Below are positions 46,331-55,144 of a stretch of 64,000 bases of DNA, piece by piece. The notes below the pieces were generated by a model. The model saw only the letters and a list, made by a program, of their open reading frames with translations, was not told the DNA's origin and searched no databases. The stretch is from Mesorhizobium wenxiniae (GTDB taxonomy: Bacteria > Pseudomonadota > Alphaproteobacteria > Rhizobiales > Rhizobiaceae): NCBI RefSeq assembly GCF_002284535.1, contig NZ_NPKH01000023.1, positions 155,767-219,766 of the forward strand, given 5' to 3'. Position numbers and translations under genes: made by a program. Position 1 is the first letter of the stretch. Each line of letters opens with the position of its first letter.

Positions 46331-47433
46331 TGTCTGTCGCGCTTTCCGAGGGTAATGGCGGCACGCAATCCGTCGCGGCCGAACTGCGCCATGTTCATAA
46401 AGATGCCGTAAGGCACGGGAATATTGGCGGCATCAAGAATGGTCTCCTGTCTCTCGTCTTCGACCCAGGGATCGTGGATCAGGATATGGTCGCCGTCGTC
46501 GCCGATGGCCAGCACCCAGTGCGGAACCTTCTTGCCGAACATCATGAAGCCGCTGATCAGGACCAACACCAGTTTCCCCTCGGCGATCGCGGTGCGGATA
46601 TCGTCTATGGCGAATGGACGGTAATTCACCGGGATGCGGTAAAGTTCCGCGCGCCGGCGAAAGTCGACCTGCGCCAGTTCCATCACCCGGCGCTTGTCTT
46701 GGCTGCGCACCGACTGCAGGAACAGCGCGCCATGGAAGGAGACATATATCTCGGCAGAGAGTCCGCTTTCGTGGCCGGCAACGGCGAGGCCGAACGGCTC
46801 ACAGCCGCCAGGCCCCGACATCATGAAAACGGTGGTCGCCTCGCGCCACAAACGGATTTCCATGACCGGGTCGGGCACGAAGCCGGGCTCGAAATTGGCC
46901 ATTGCCATCATCAGGCAGCACGGGCCGCAGGTGAATTCGCAGGTCTGCTGGTAGAACGGCACCTTGGTGGCGACCGGAATGTCGCCGCGCAAAGTCTTTT
47001 CGTAGCGCAGCGCCGTGGCGCCGTCCTCGTAATAGCCCGGTTCGCGGCCGATCTTGCGGTAGCCGCTCTGCTCGTAGATGCGAATGGCTCGGCTGTTGTC
47101 CTCGCGCACCTCGAGGCGCAGCATCATGCGGTTGTGTTCGAAGGCGGTCTCCTCCGCCGATGCCAGCAGCATGCGGCCAATGCCGAGCCCGCCAAAAAAG
47201 GGACCGATGGCGATGGAATAGAGCCGCGCGACGCCGCTGCCTTTGCGAAACAGCACGACCGCATAGCCGGCGACGCGGCCGTCGCTTTCGGCAACCAGTA
47301 GCTCGGCACTTTCGCGTTCGATCAGCTGGCGAAAGGAGCGGCGGGATATGCGGTCGCTCGAGAAAACAGCCTTCTCGATGACGGCGAGGTCATCGACGTC
47401 GGACGCGCGGGCCTTGCGAATCTCGGCAGGCAT
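46327..47433 (-). CDS. GNAT acetyltransferase fused to a C39-like cysteine peptidase
   Basis: 368 residues. Residues 1-150 form a GNAT domain, with the acetyl-CoA loop GGLGIGRMLLAS (about 81-92) and NSRAIRIYEQSGYRKIG. Residues 155-360 form a papain-like peptidase of the C39/DUF3335 type: QQTCEFTCGPCCLMMAM with the likely nucleophile Cys169, and PHWVLAIGDDGDHILIHDPW with the His and Asp. Precedes and overlaps by 4 bases the RimK-like gene, so the two products should act together. The start is the ATG at 47433; an open frame continues to 47571 without support. Proposed role: modify and/or trim a peptide or protein tail. Confidence 0.88.
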   Translation of the reverse strand: MPAEIRKARASDVDDLAVIEKAVFSSDRISRRSFRQLIERESAELLVAESDGRVAGYAVVLFRKGSGVARLYSIAIGPFFGGLGIGRMLLASAEETAFEHNRMMLRLEVREDNSRAIRIYEQSGYRKIGREPGYYEDGATALRYEKTLRGDIPVATKVPFYQQTCEFTCGPCCLMMAMANFEPGFVPDPVMEIRLWREATTVFMMSGPGGCEPFGLAVAGHESGLSAEIYVSFHGALFLQSVRSQDKRRVMELAQVDFRRRAELYRIPVNYRPFAIDDIRTAIAEGKLVLVLISGFMMFGKKVPHWVLAIGDDGDHILIHDPWVEDERQETILDAANIPVPYGIFMNMAQFGRDGLRAAITLGKRDRQ

Positions 47434-47566
47434 GCGGGCTCGGAAAACCTCGATTGGGTTGTGGAAAAGACCCTGGTCAGAAGTGTCGACAACACAGCCG
47501 AAGCGCCAGCATCCGTCAAGCGCTATCGCACTTCGATTCGGGCCGAATTGTGACAGTTTCGGCGGG

Positions 47567-47668
47567 CGCATGACGCCGAAAATCGAAATCGATTTTCGGA
47601 AGGATCATGCGCAAAATTAAAGTGCTACAGTGGTCCTTTGCGCGTCCAAAGGACGCGCGGCGCTGTAG
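47567..47668. repeat. Intergenic mosaic repeat, family A, copy 2 (inverted)
   Basis: The same two hairpin modules as at 4189-4291 but on the other strand: ATCGATTTTCGGAAGGATCA first, then GCGCGTCC..GGACGCGC and GCGCTGTAG. It lies between the anti-sigma stop and the start of the GNAT-peptidase gene. Confidence 0.75.
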
Positions 47669-47692
47669 GCGCAAGCTTTGAAAATTGGGTCG

Positions 47693-48478
47693 TCAGCTGG
47701 CCAGCCCGGCCAGAAGCTGGCTGTAGGCGCTCTTCGCCACGGCAGTCAGCTGCGCGCGCGGTAGCGAGCCGACGACGGCGCAGCCATAGCCCTCATCCAG
47801 CCAGTAGACGGCCTCGGGGCCGTTCTCTTCCGACCCGTAGGTGCCCTTGGCCTTCTCGGCCGATTCAGCCGTGACGAACAGCGAGATGCGCTCGCCCTTG
47901 TCGTCCTCATAAAGCAGCATCGCAGCCTTGCTCTCGCCAGCAGGCAGCAGCCGGCCGCCGACGAGTTGGAACCCTTCCGCCGCCAGATCCGGTGCGACCA
48001 GCTTCAGGCCGACCCTGTTGGACAGCCAAGTCTGCAGATGATCCTTGTCGCTGGCGGGCACTTCCACCGCATGCCGCTGCTCGGCGGCATAGATGACATG
48101 GGCTGCGATCGCCTGCTCGGCGAGCTGGTCCTCGGCCGGTTCTTCCAGACCGAGATGGTCGATGCCGGCGACATAACCACCAACACCGCCGATGGCCAGC
48201 ACCGCCGCAGCCGCCAGCCACCAGCGCGAGCGCGATGCCGCCGTCTTGACCGGCGCCTCGCCGAACACGATCTTTTGCAACCGCGCCGGCACCGGCTCGT
48301 CGAGCACGCCGGCGAAAGCGGCACGAAGGGCTGCGCGGTCGGCGACGTAGCGGGCGCTTCTCGCCTTCAATTCAGGATTGGCATCGAGCCAGGCGTCATA
48401 CGCCACGCGCTCGTCGCCCGGCAACTCGCTGTCGAGCGCCATGTGGATGTCGCGTTCGGAAAAATCGCGCCGGGTCAT
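47693..48478 (-). CDS. Transmembrane anti-sigma factor
   Basis: 261 residues. Cytoplasmic N-terminal domain (about 1-85; MTRRDFSERDIHMALDSELP, LDANPELKARSARY) with no HxxxCxxC zinc motif, one transmembrane helix (about 86-105, WWLAAAAVLAIGGVGGYVAG) and a periplasmic domain of 150 residues (LTWLSNRVGL-like, LVGGRLLPAGESKAAMLLYE). Directly overlaps the ECF sigma gene upstream by 4 bases, the usual arrangement for a cognate pair. It would hold the sigma factor at the membrane. Confidence 0.85.
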   Translation of the reverse strand: MTRRDFSERDIHMALDSELPGDERVAYDAWLDANPELKARSARYVADRAALRAAFAGVLDEPVPARLQKIVFGEAPVKTAASRSRWWLAAAAVLAIGGVGGYVAGIDHLGLEEPAEDQLAEQAIAAHVIYAAEQRHAVEVPASDKDHLQTWLSNRVGLKLVAPDLAAEGFQLVGGRLLPAGESKAAMLLYEDDKGERISLFVTAESAEKAKGTYGSEENGPEAVYWLDEGYGCAVVGSLPRAQLTAVAKSAYSQLLAGLAS

Positions 48479-48993
48479 TTCTCGACGATCCTTATCGCCC
48501 GGCGGCGCGCGGCGTCATCCAGCAGGCCGCGCAACTCATCACGCCCGCGCGCGATGCGCGACATCAGCGTGCCGGCCGGCACGCCGAGGATGGTCGCGGC
48601 CTCGGCATAGGAAAAGCCTTCGATGGCGACCATGACCAGTGCCGCGCGCCGGTCGGGGCTGATCGCCTGCAACGCGTCGATAATCTCGCGCGAGGCGATG
48701 CTCTCCACTTGCTCGGCGGGTGCTGCCTGCGCTTCGCCCGCTTCCAGCGGCAGCATCGCGGCTTCGCCACGCCGGTTCACCTTGCGCATCTGGTCGATGA
48801 ACAAATGATGCATGATCGTAAACAGCCACCTCCTGGGGCTTTCTCCAGTCTGCCAGTTGTCGAGCCGCACAAGCGCCCGCTCGAGACAGTCCTGAACGAG
48901 ATCGTCGGCGGAATCGCGGTCACGCAGCAGCGAGCGCGCATATCGGCGCAGGCGCGGTATTTCGCCCAGGATTGCTGCCTTCTTTTCGTCCAT
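48475..48993 (-). CDS. ECF-type RNA polymerase sigma factor
   Basis: 172 residues with sigma region 2 (about 15-75; RRYARSLLRDRDSADDLVQD, FTIMHHLFIDQ) and region 4 (about 110-160; FSYAEAATILGVPAGTLMSR). No region 3, so ECF type. The family of the type "sigma-70 with Fec-like or transmembrane anti-sigma" is indicated by the partner gene. Start ATG 48993 is chosen because upstream in-frame codons are not conserved. Co-transcribed with the anti-sigma gene. Target promoters are not identified. Confidence 0.9.
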   Translation of the reverse strand: MDEKKAAILGEIPRLRRYARSLLRDRDSADDLVQDCLERALVRLDNWQTGESPRRWLFTIMHHLFIDQMRKVNRRGEAAMLPLEAGEAQAAPAEQVESIASREIIDALQAISPDRRAALVMVAIEGFSYAEAATILGVPAGTLMSRIARGRDELRGLLDDAARRRAIRIVEK

Positions 48994-49147
48994 GACCGCT
49001 GGTTCTGAGGTGCCTTGTTCATCCGATTGAACGCGCCTTCGCGGCGCGGCGCAAGCGGCCAGCGCGAAGCGGTCCGCCGCCCTGGTCACCCAAGCAACAA
49101 GATAACGCGGCCGGCGGGCGATCTATTCCCGGTTAAATTGAAAACTG

Positions 49148-51901
49148 TTAGCTATTGCTCGTCTGAAGCTTTTCCCTCGCCGCTCTAGTCAGCAGCCGCT
49201 GGTAGAACAGGCCGATGCCGATCAGCACCGCGCCGAGGCCGATGAAGGACAGCGCCCTCAGCACGCCTTCCAGTTCCGACATGTCGAAGAGGAAGACCTT
49301 CAACACGGCGACCGAGATCAGCGCGGCCGACGCGATGCGCAGCACCTGCGACTTGAGCCAGACGCCGGCGGTAAGCAGCGCCACACCAATGATCAGCCAC
49401 AGCGCGGAATAGGTGTAGGTTTCAAGCTGGCCAAGGCCGCTCCACAGGCCGATGAACTCGCCCTTGAACAGCCGCCTCACCGACAGCGTCGCATAGACGA
49501 AAGCGAGCAGTGCCGCCACCAGCGCCAGCATCGCGGCATACCATTTCGGCCGCTTGTCTCTGGCATAGAGCGCGAGCCCCCCAGCAGCCACGGCCGGCAA
49601 GAGATAGGCGAGAAACAAAAGGTTGAACACCGGGATCTCGCCGGTCGATTCGTCCGTAAACAGCGGGTTCAGCGCCAGGAAATGCTGGATGACGATGAAG
49701 GCGACCGAGACAACACCCGCGGCAAGCGAACCATAGCGCAGCACCGAGCTTGGCGAGCGCATGTCGATGGCGACCAGGATCGCGCCGGCGCCGATGGCGA
49801 TCAGCGTGTAGATCGCCTGTTCGGCGAGTGTCGCAGCACCCGTGTCGATGACGCCGCCATGCATGGCGTGGCGCACCAATATGGCAATCGTGAGCAGCGC
49901 AAACAGTGCTGCGCCCGCTTCCATAGCGAGGCGCGGCCGGCCATTGGTGGTGCGGGCGAGCTGCCACGCTGCAAAGCCAAAGGCGAGCGCCGGAACGCCG
50001 TATCCCGGCATCAGCCAGTTGAATACCGGCGTCGTCGACAGGAATTCGGCGCCGACGATTGTCGGATCGAAGGCGACGCGGCCGAGTACGGCAATGACCG
50101 CGCCGACCGAAATCCAGCCGAGCACCGGATAGGCGCGCCAGCGGGTGGCCAGCGCCGGCACAATGGCCGCGGCACCCAGCAGGATGGTGGTCCAGCCGGA
50201 CCCAAAAGCCATGTAGATCATCAGCAAGGCGGCGACTGCTGCCCCACCAAGCGCGAACGAGACGGCAGCACCGCCCCTTAGCGGCGGCTCCTCACCGCGC
50301 GCGATCCACTCGCCGCCGGTGGCGAAGACCACGACCAGAAGGGCTGCAAACGCCGCGTAGACAAGATCGCGGTCGAGATTGCCGAAAGTGAACCAGAGCG
50401 CCAACAGAATGACCAGCGGTGCGACAATGCCCCATGCCGCCCATGAGGCGGCTCGGATGTGAGCCGATGCGGCAGATTTGCGCGCAGCCCAGAATCCGGC
50501 GCCGATAAACATAAGTCCAAGAAAGATACCGATCCTGAGCATCAGCGTATCGGCAACTGCAGCCGGCAGACCTTCGACGTCGAGAACGCCACCTGAAAAG
50601 TCTGAAGCGACGGAGGCTGGCGGAATGATGCCGAGATAGACCAGCACCGTCGCCAGCCCTGCGGCGTGCAGAAGCGCCAGCGCCAGCGGCCGGTAGAGCG
50701 CTATCGCGACCAGGGCTGCGATAAGGGCTGCTCCCGGCAGAGCATCGCCGGCAGCGAATGCCGGGTCGACGAACAGCGCCATCGCCGAAAGGCCGACGAA
50801 GAAGCCAGGTGCGATCGACGGCCAGTCGAAGCCCCTGGCGGGCTCTGCTTCGCCACCGCGACGGCCGAGCCAGACGAAGGCGAGCACGGCCAGGGTCACC
50901 GCATTGATGAAGAGGATGACAGGCAGGTTCGTGCCCGGCGCATCAGTCATGTAAAGAATGGTCCAGAGGCCGGTGCCGACGAACGCTGCCGCCATCAGCA
51001 ATTTCCAGTCGCGCAGGCGTGCGATGACGCCGGTGGCGGCGAGCACGATCGCCAAATAGCCGAACAGCGCCCAAGGATTCGGCGCCTGCGAGGCGAGCAG
51101 CATCGGCGTCACCACCGCGCCGAGCAGGCCGATGCCGGCCAGCGCCTGGCCGTGGACGAGGGCGGCCGCGATAGTCGCCACACCGATGGCGCCGAGCAGC
51201 GTGAAGGCGAGCGCCGGCCCGATGAAGCCGTAAACGCCATGCGCGGCATAAACCGTGCCGAACAGGATGAAAGCACCGGCCGCCGTCAGGATCGCCGGAA
51301 TATAGGCGCCGGCGACGCCCTGCACCGGCACCGTGAAGCCGGTGCGGCGGATGAACTCGCCAACGGCGACCAGCACCAGCCCGAGCATTGCTGCCATGCT
51401 CAGCCGCACGCCGGGACCGAAAATGCCGGCCTCGATGGTGTAGCGGATCAGGAACAGGCCGCCCAGCGCCAGCGCAATGCCGCCGACCCAGACCGCCCAT
51501 CGGGTGCCGAGCGCCGTTTCGATGTCGGGTTTTTGCGTCGCTTTCGCCGTCACGGCGGCCGGTTGCGCTGGTGCAGATCCAGCCGGCGCCGCTTCGCCCG
51601 CAGCCCACGGTCCGGATGCAATCTCCGCGGCCTCAACCTCTGTGGACGGCTTTTCCTCAGCCTCGCCCGCCGATGACGGGACAATATCAGTCACGGCCCC
51701 AACTGCCGCGTCTGCTGGCTTGCTGTCGTTTGCGGCCGGTTCTACCGGCTTGGCCTGCGGCGGGGCCACATGCGCGCCCGAAAGCACGAGGCTGCGCAGC
51801 GCACCAAGTTCGCGCTCGATCAGGCCGATGCGGCTCTGCTGGCGCGAGATAATGACGAATAGCGCGATGATCGCGACTAGGCCGATCAGGCTTTCGAACA
51901 T
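49148..51901 (-). CDS. DUF2339 polytopic membrane protein
   Basis: 917 residues. A short N-terminal anchor (IGLVAIIALFVIISRQQ) and a coiled segment (RIGLIERELGALRSLVLS) precede a Pro/Ala/Glu-rich linker. From about residue 135 on, more than twenty hydrophobic helices follow (WAVWVGGIALALGGLFLIRY; FLIRYTIEAGIFGPGVRLSM). This is the DUF2339 architecture, of unknown function, widespread in Proteobacteria and Bacteroidetes. Likely an inner-membrane protein with a structural or transport role. Upstream of the ECF pair on the same strand, 154 bases away. Confidence 0.85.
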   Translation of the reverse strand: MFESLIGLVAIIALFVIISRQQSRIGLIERELGALRSLVLSGAHVAPPQAKPVEPAANDSKPADAAVGAVTDIVPSSAGEAEEKPSTEVEAAEIASGPWAAGEAAPAGSAPAQPAAVTAKATQKPDIETALGTRWAVWVGGIALALGGLFLIRYTIEAGIFGPGVRLSMAAMLGLVLVAVGEFIRRTGFTVPVQGVAGAYIPAILTAAGAFILFGTVYAAHGVYGFIGPALAFTLLGAIGVATIAAALVHGQALAGIGLLGAVVTPMLLASQAPNPWALFGYLAIVLAATGVIARLRDWKLLMAAAFVGTGLWTILYMTDAPGTNLPVILFINAVTLAVLAFVWLGRRGGEAEPARGFDWPSIAPGFFVGLSAMALFVDPAFAAGDALPGAALIAALVAIALYRPLALALLHAAGLATVLVYLGIIPPASVASDFSGGVLDVEGLPAAVADTLMLRIGIFLGLMFIGAGFWAARKSAASAHIRAASWAAWGIVAPLVILLALWFTFGNLDRDLVYAAFAALLVVVFATGGEWIARGEEPPLRGGAAVSFALGGAAVAALLMIYMAFGSGWTTILLGAAAIVPALATRWRAYPVLGWISVGAVIAVLGRVAFDPTIVGAEFLSTTPVFNWLMPGYGVPALAFGFAAWQLARTTNGRPRLAMEAGAALFALLTIAILVRHAMHGGVIDTGAATLAEQAIYTLIAIGAGAILVAIDMRSPSSVLRYGSLAAGVVSVAFIVIQHFLALNPLFTDESTGEIPVFNLLFLAYLLPAVAAGGLALYARDKRPKWYAAMLALVAALLAFVYATLSVRRLFKGEFIGLWSGLGQLETYTYSALWLIIGVALLTAGVWLKSQVLRIASAALISVAVLKVFLFDMSELEGVLRALSFIGLGAVLIGIGLFYQRLLTRAAREKLQTSNS

Positions 51902-51959
51902 GGCGGTTCCCCCAAACCAAGCCAGTAGTTACTGACAAATACGGCGGCAGACGGCCACA

Positions 51960-52059
51960 CTACAGCGCCGCGCGTCCTTTCGGACGCGCAAAGGACGCTG
52001 TAGCGCCTTAATTTTCCGCATGATCCTTTCCGAAAATCTATTCGATTTCGGGTCATGCG
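51960..52059. repeat. Intergenic mosaic repeat, family A, copy 3
   Basis: CTACAGCGCCGCGCGTCC, TTTCGGACGCGC and the second module ATGATCCTTTCCGAAAATC with GATTTCGGGTCATGC. It lies between the DUF2339 gene and the broken PaaI gene; its right end is 5 bases from the PaaI stop. Confidence 0.75.
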
Positions 52060-52063
52060 GCAG

Positions 52064-52578
52064 TCAGCGCGCCGCCAGATTGGCGGCCGGAAAGATCGAG
52101 CACGTTTCGGCGCCGAAAGCCAGCAGCTTGCCGTTGGCATCCTTCAGCGTTGCTTCCGAAACCGCCAATGTGCGGCCCTTGTGCACCACCCTGCCCTCGC
52201 ACACCACCTCGCCGGTCTTCGCGTGATCGGCCGTGTCAGGTTCACCTTGAACTCCGCCGTCGTATAGACCTCGCCCTTGTCGAGCAGCGTTTGCACCCCG
52301 CAGGCAAGAGCCGAATCCGAGCGTCGCGGCCCAGCCGCCATGCACCCACCCAGCGGATTGAGATAGCGCTCGTTCGGCATGCCGCGGAACACCGCGCGTC
52401 CTTCCGACACTTCGGTCAGGTCGAAACTGAGCTGGAACGAAATCGTCGGCGCCGGGTATTTGTTGTCGATGATGCGCTAGAGCAATTCCAGGCCGGTATA
52501 TCTAGAGATGTCGCCGTGCGGAATGGTGCCGAGGCCGAGCCGCGAGACCCGGCCGGGATAGAGTTCCACTTCGCTCAT
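52064..52578 (-). pseudogene. PaaI/YbgC-like thioesterase gene, broken
   Basis: A complete hotdog thioesterase can be read only across several lesions. The start [20 protein letters not shown] (ATG 52578, overlapping the recO stop region by 4 bases) runs to LELL and then an in-frame TAG at about 52478. The frame continues with RIIDNKYPAPTISFQLSFDL and GMPNERYLNPLGG, shifts around 52335, returns for DSALACGVQTLLDKGEVYTT, and shifts again near 52222 for GEVVCEGRVVHKGRTLAVSE and AETCSIFPAANLAAR. One stop plus about three indels: a clear pseudogene. Confidence 0.85.
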
Positions 52579-53351
52579 GTAATGTTTTCTCCGGCGGCGT
52601 TCTCGGCGCCAATCTCCTTGCCCGCCGCGTGGTGCTTGCGCACGGCGGCGAGGAAGCCGGCGCGGGCACCGGGCGCCTCGATCCCGCGCGGCTCGTAGAC
52701 ATGGCGGGTAAAAAAGAAGCCGGTCAGCCGGAAGGCATCCTCGATCGCCGCCGGATCGGCGCGCAGGCCGGAGCCGCGCTGCAGGAATGCGGGGAGCACC
52801 AGCATCTTGTCGCGCCAAGGCGCGCCTGCGGCGCGTGACACGGCGCGCCCGGATTTCGGCGAGACATAGGCAAGGTCCTGCCTGGCGCCGGTCGCAGCAC
52901 ACTGGCTGAGATCGAGGCCGAAGCCGAGTTCGTCGAGAATCAGCAACTCGAAGCGCGCCACCAGCTCGCCGGCGGCGTCCGTATCGTCGAGGTGGGCGAT
53001 CATCACGGCCAACGTCTCGTAGAGGCCGCCATGAGCGTCGCGCTCGGGCAGCAGGCGCAGATGCGCAGCCATGGTTTGCAGCCCATAGATGGCGACGGCG
53101 CTGTCCATGAGCCGGGCGGCGTTCATCTCGATCGCTTCGGCCTGAAAGGTGCCAAGATGTTCGTCGAGCCGCGCCCGCCACAACAGGTCGACACGGTTGC
53201 CGGGCTGCAGAACGGGCTGCTGCTTGCGCGAGCGGCCGCCGCGCACAAGGCCGAGGTGGCGGCCATGCGCACGAGTCATGACCTCAAGAATGGCGCTGGT
53301 TTCGCCATGCTTGCGGGTGCCGAGAATGATTCCCTCGTCGCGCCATTCCAT
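52575..53351 (-). CDS. recO: DNA repair protein RecO
   Basis: OB-fold protein of the RecFOR pathway, helps RecA load on SSB-coated DNA. N-terminal OB fold: [39 protein letters not shown]-terminal helical part includes [20 protein letters not shown] and [12 protein letters not shown]. Lacks the extra zinc-finger cysteines of some RecO proteins. 258 residues. Follows era on the minus strand after 134 bases, and overlaps the start of the broken thioesterase by 4 bases. Confidence 0.92.
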   Translation of the reverse strand: MEWRDEGIILGTRKHGETSAILEVMTRAHGRHLGLVRGGRSRKQQPVLQPGNRVDLLWRARLDEHLGTFQAEAIEMNAARLMDSAVAIYGLQTMAAHLRLLPERDAHGGLYETLAVMIAHLDDTDAAGELVARFELLILDELGFGLDLSQCAATGARQDLAYVSPKSGRAVSRAAGAPWRDKMLVLPAFLQRGSGLRADPAAIEDAFRLTGFFFTRHVYEPRGIEAPGARAGFLAAVRKHHAAGKEIGAENAAGENIT

Positions 53352-53485
53352 GAACGGAGCTTGTCACCGCTTCGATGGCGAAATCAAGATTGGGTTTTTG
53401 GGCCGCGCGCTGGTGATCGGCAAGCACTCGGCAGGGAAATTGCGTGGCGACCAACCGGCTCAGGAGAGCTGTGTCGATAGTGACG

Positions 53486-54418
53486 TTAATATGGAAACTC
53501 CAGCCCCATCTCGCGATAGCGTTCGGGGTCGTCGCCCCAGTTCTCGCGCACCTTGACGAACAGGAAAAGATGCACCTTCTGTTCGAGGATACCGGATATT
53601 TCCATGCGTGCCGCCTGGCCGATGGCACGGATCGTCTCGCCCTTGTGGCCGAGCACGATCTTCTTCTGGCTGTCACGCTCGACATAGATGGTCTGGTCGA
53701 TGCGCACCGAGCCGTCCTTCTTCTCCTTCCATTTCTCGGTCTCGATGTGGGAGGAATAGGGCAGTTCCTGATGCAGCCTGAGATAGAGCTTTTCGCGGGT
53801 GATCTCGGCCGCCAGCTGACGCATTGGCAGATCGGAGATCTGGTCTTCCGGGTAATACCAGGGGCCGGTAGGCAGGGTTTCCGAGAGATAGTCGAGCAGG
53901 TCCTTGCAGCCCGACCCGGTTAGCGCCGAGACCATGAAAGTGCGCTTGAAGGGCACTTTTTCGTTGGCTGCCGCCGACAGGGCCAGCAGCGCCTCGGGCT
54001 TGACCCGGTCGACCTTGTTGAGGATCAGCACCATCGGCTGCCGCACATCCTTCAGCCGTTCCAGGATGGCATCGGCGTCGCCCCTGATGCCGCGCTCGGC
54101 GTCGATCAGCAACAGCACGATGTCGGCGTCCTTGGCGCCGCCCCAGGCGGTCGTCACCATCGCCGTGTCCAACCGCCGCTTCGGCTTGAAGATGCCCGGC
54201 GTGTCGACGAAGACGATCTGTGCGTTATTGTGGATGGCAATGCCGCGCACGATGGCGCGCGTCGTCTGCACCTTGTGGGTGACGATCGACACCTTGGCGC
54301 CGACCAGTTGGTTGACCAGCGTCGATTTTCCCGCATTGGGCGCGCCGATCAACGCGACGAAGCCAGAGTGCGTGGTGGTGGCTTCTGCTGCCGGCGGAAC
54401 GTCTTCGGTGGCGGTCAT
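53486..54418 (-). CDS. era: GTPase Era
   Basis: Essential GTPase binding the 3' end of 16S rRNA during 30S assembly. G1 GAPNAGKSTLVNQ (about 26-38), G2 around TTRAIVRGIAI, G3 DTPGIFKPKRRLD, G4 NKVDRVKP, G5 SALTGSGCKDL, and a C-terminal KH domain with VERDSQKKIVLGHKGETIRA. 310 residues. Overlaps rnc by 4 bases. Confidence 0.96.
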   Translation of the reverse strand: MTATEDVPPAAEATTTHSGFVALIGAPNAGKSTLVNQLVGAKVSIVTHKVQTTRAIVRGIAIHNNAQIVFVDTPGIFKPKRRLDTAMVTTAWGGAKDADIVLLLIDAERGIRGDADAILERLKDVRQPMVLILNKVDRVKPEALLALSAAANEKVPFKRTFMVSALTGSGCKDLLDYLSETLPTGPWYYPEDQISDLPMRQLAAEITREKLYLRLHQELPYSSHIETEKWKEKKDGSVRIDQTIYVERDSQKKIVLGHKGETIRAIGQAARMEISGILEQKVHLFLFVKVRENWGDDPERYREMGLEFPY

Positions 54419-55140
54419 GCCGCGCTCCCCTTGTTTAGCCAGACGCCTTCGCGCAACAGCAGTGCAGTAGCGGCGGCTTGCTCCGCCTCGCGCTTGGAGC
54501 GCCCGCTGCCGGTCGCCGGCAGAAAGGCGCCGACCTTGACGCTGACGGTGAACAGCGGATCGTGGTCCGGTCCCTCGCGGCTGTCAATTATGTAGACCGG
54601 CACGGCGCCTGCGGCCTGATGCGCCCATTCCTGCAGTTCGGTCTTGGCATCGCGGCGGGCGGCACCGATGGCCTGCGAGCGCGGCCGCCAGTATTTGTGG
54701 ATGAAGGCGCGGGCCGCCTCCAGCCCGCCGTCGAGATAAAGCACGGCAATGAGCGATTCCAGCGCATCAGCCCGCAGATTGACGCGCTTGCGCCCGTCCA
54801 CGCCGCGTACGTCCGAGCCGGCACGGATCAGCTCCGGCAGGCCGATCTCCTCGGCGATCTCCGCCAGCACCTCGGCATTGACCAGCGCGTTGAGCCGGAG
54901 CGACAGCTCACCTTCGGCAGCGTCCGGATACGCCGCCAGAAGCATGTCGGCGACGACCAGGCCGAGGACGCGGTCGCCCAGGAATTCGAAACGCTCATAG
55001 TCGATGCCGGCATGGCTGCTGCGGGCGCTGGCATGGGTCAGCGCGCGCTGCAGGCGCTGGCGGTCGGCAAAGGCGTGGCCGGTGCGCTGCATGAGCGCTT
55101 CGGCGAGCGCGTCGATGGTCAGCCGTTTTGTCGCCGCCAT
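54415..55140 (-). CDS. rnc: Ribonuclease III
   Basis: Double-strand-specific RNase processing rRNA precursors and regulating sRNA targets. RNase III domain with ERFEFLGDRVLGLVVADMLL (catalytic Glu/Asp) and ALESLIAVLYLDGGLEAARA; C-terminal dsRNA-binding domain (about 165-235, TELQEWAHQAAGAVPVYII). 241 residues. Between lepB and era in the conserved acpS-lepB-rnc-era-recO order. Confidence 0.96.
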   Translation of the reverse strand: MAATKRLTIDALAEALMQRTGHAFADRQRLQRALTHASARSSHAGIDYERFEFLGDRVLGLVVADMLLAAYPDAAEGELSLRLNALVNAEVLAEIAEEIGLPELIRAGSDVRGVDGRKRVNLRADALESLIAVLYLDGGLEAARAFIHKYWRPRSQAIGAARRDAKTELQEWAHQAAGAVPVYIIDSREGPDHDPLFTVSVKVGAFLPATGSGRSKREAEQAAATALLLREGVWLNKGSAA

Positions 55141-55144
55141 GATC

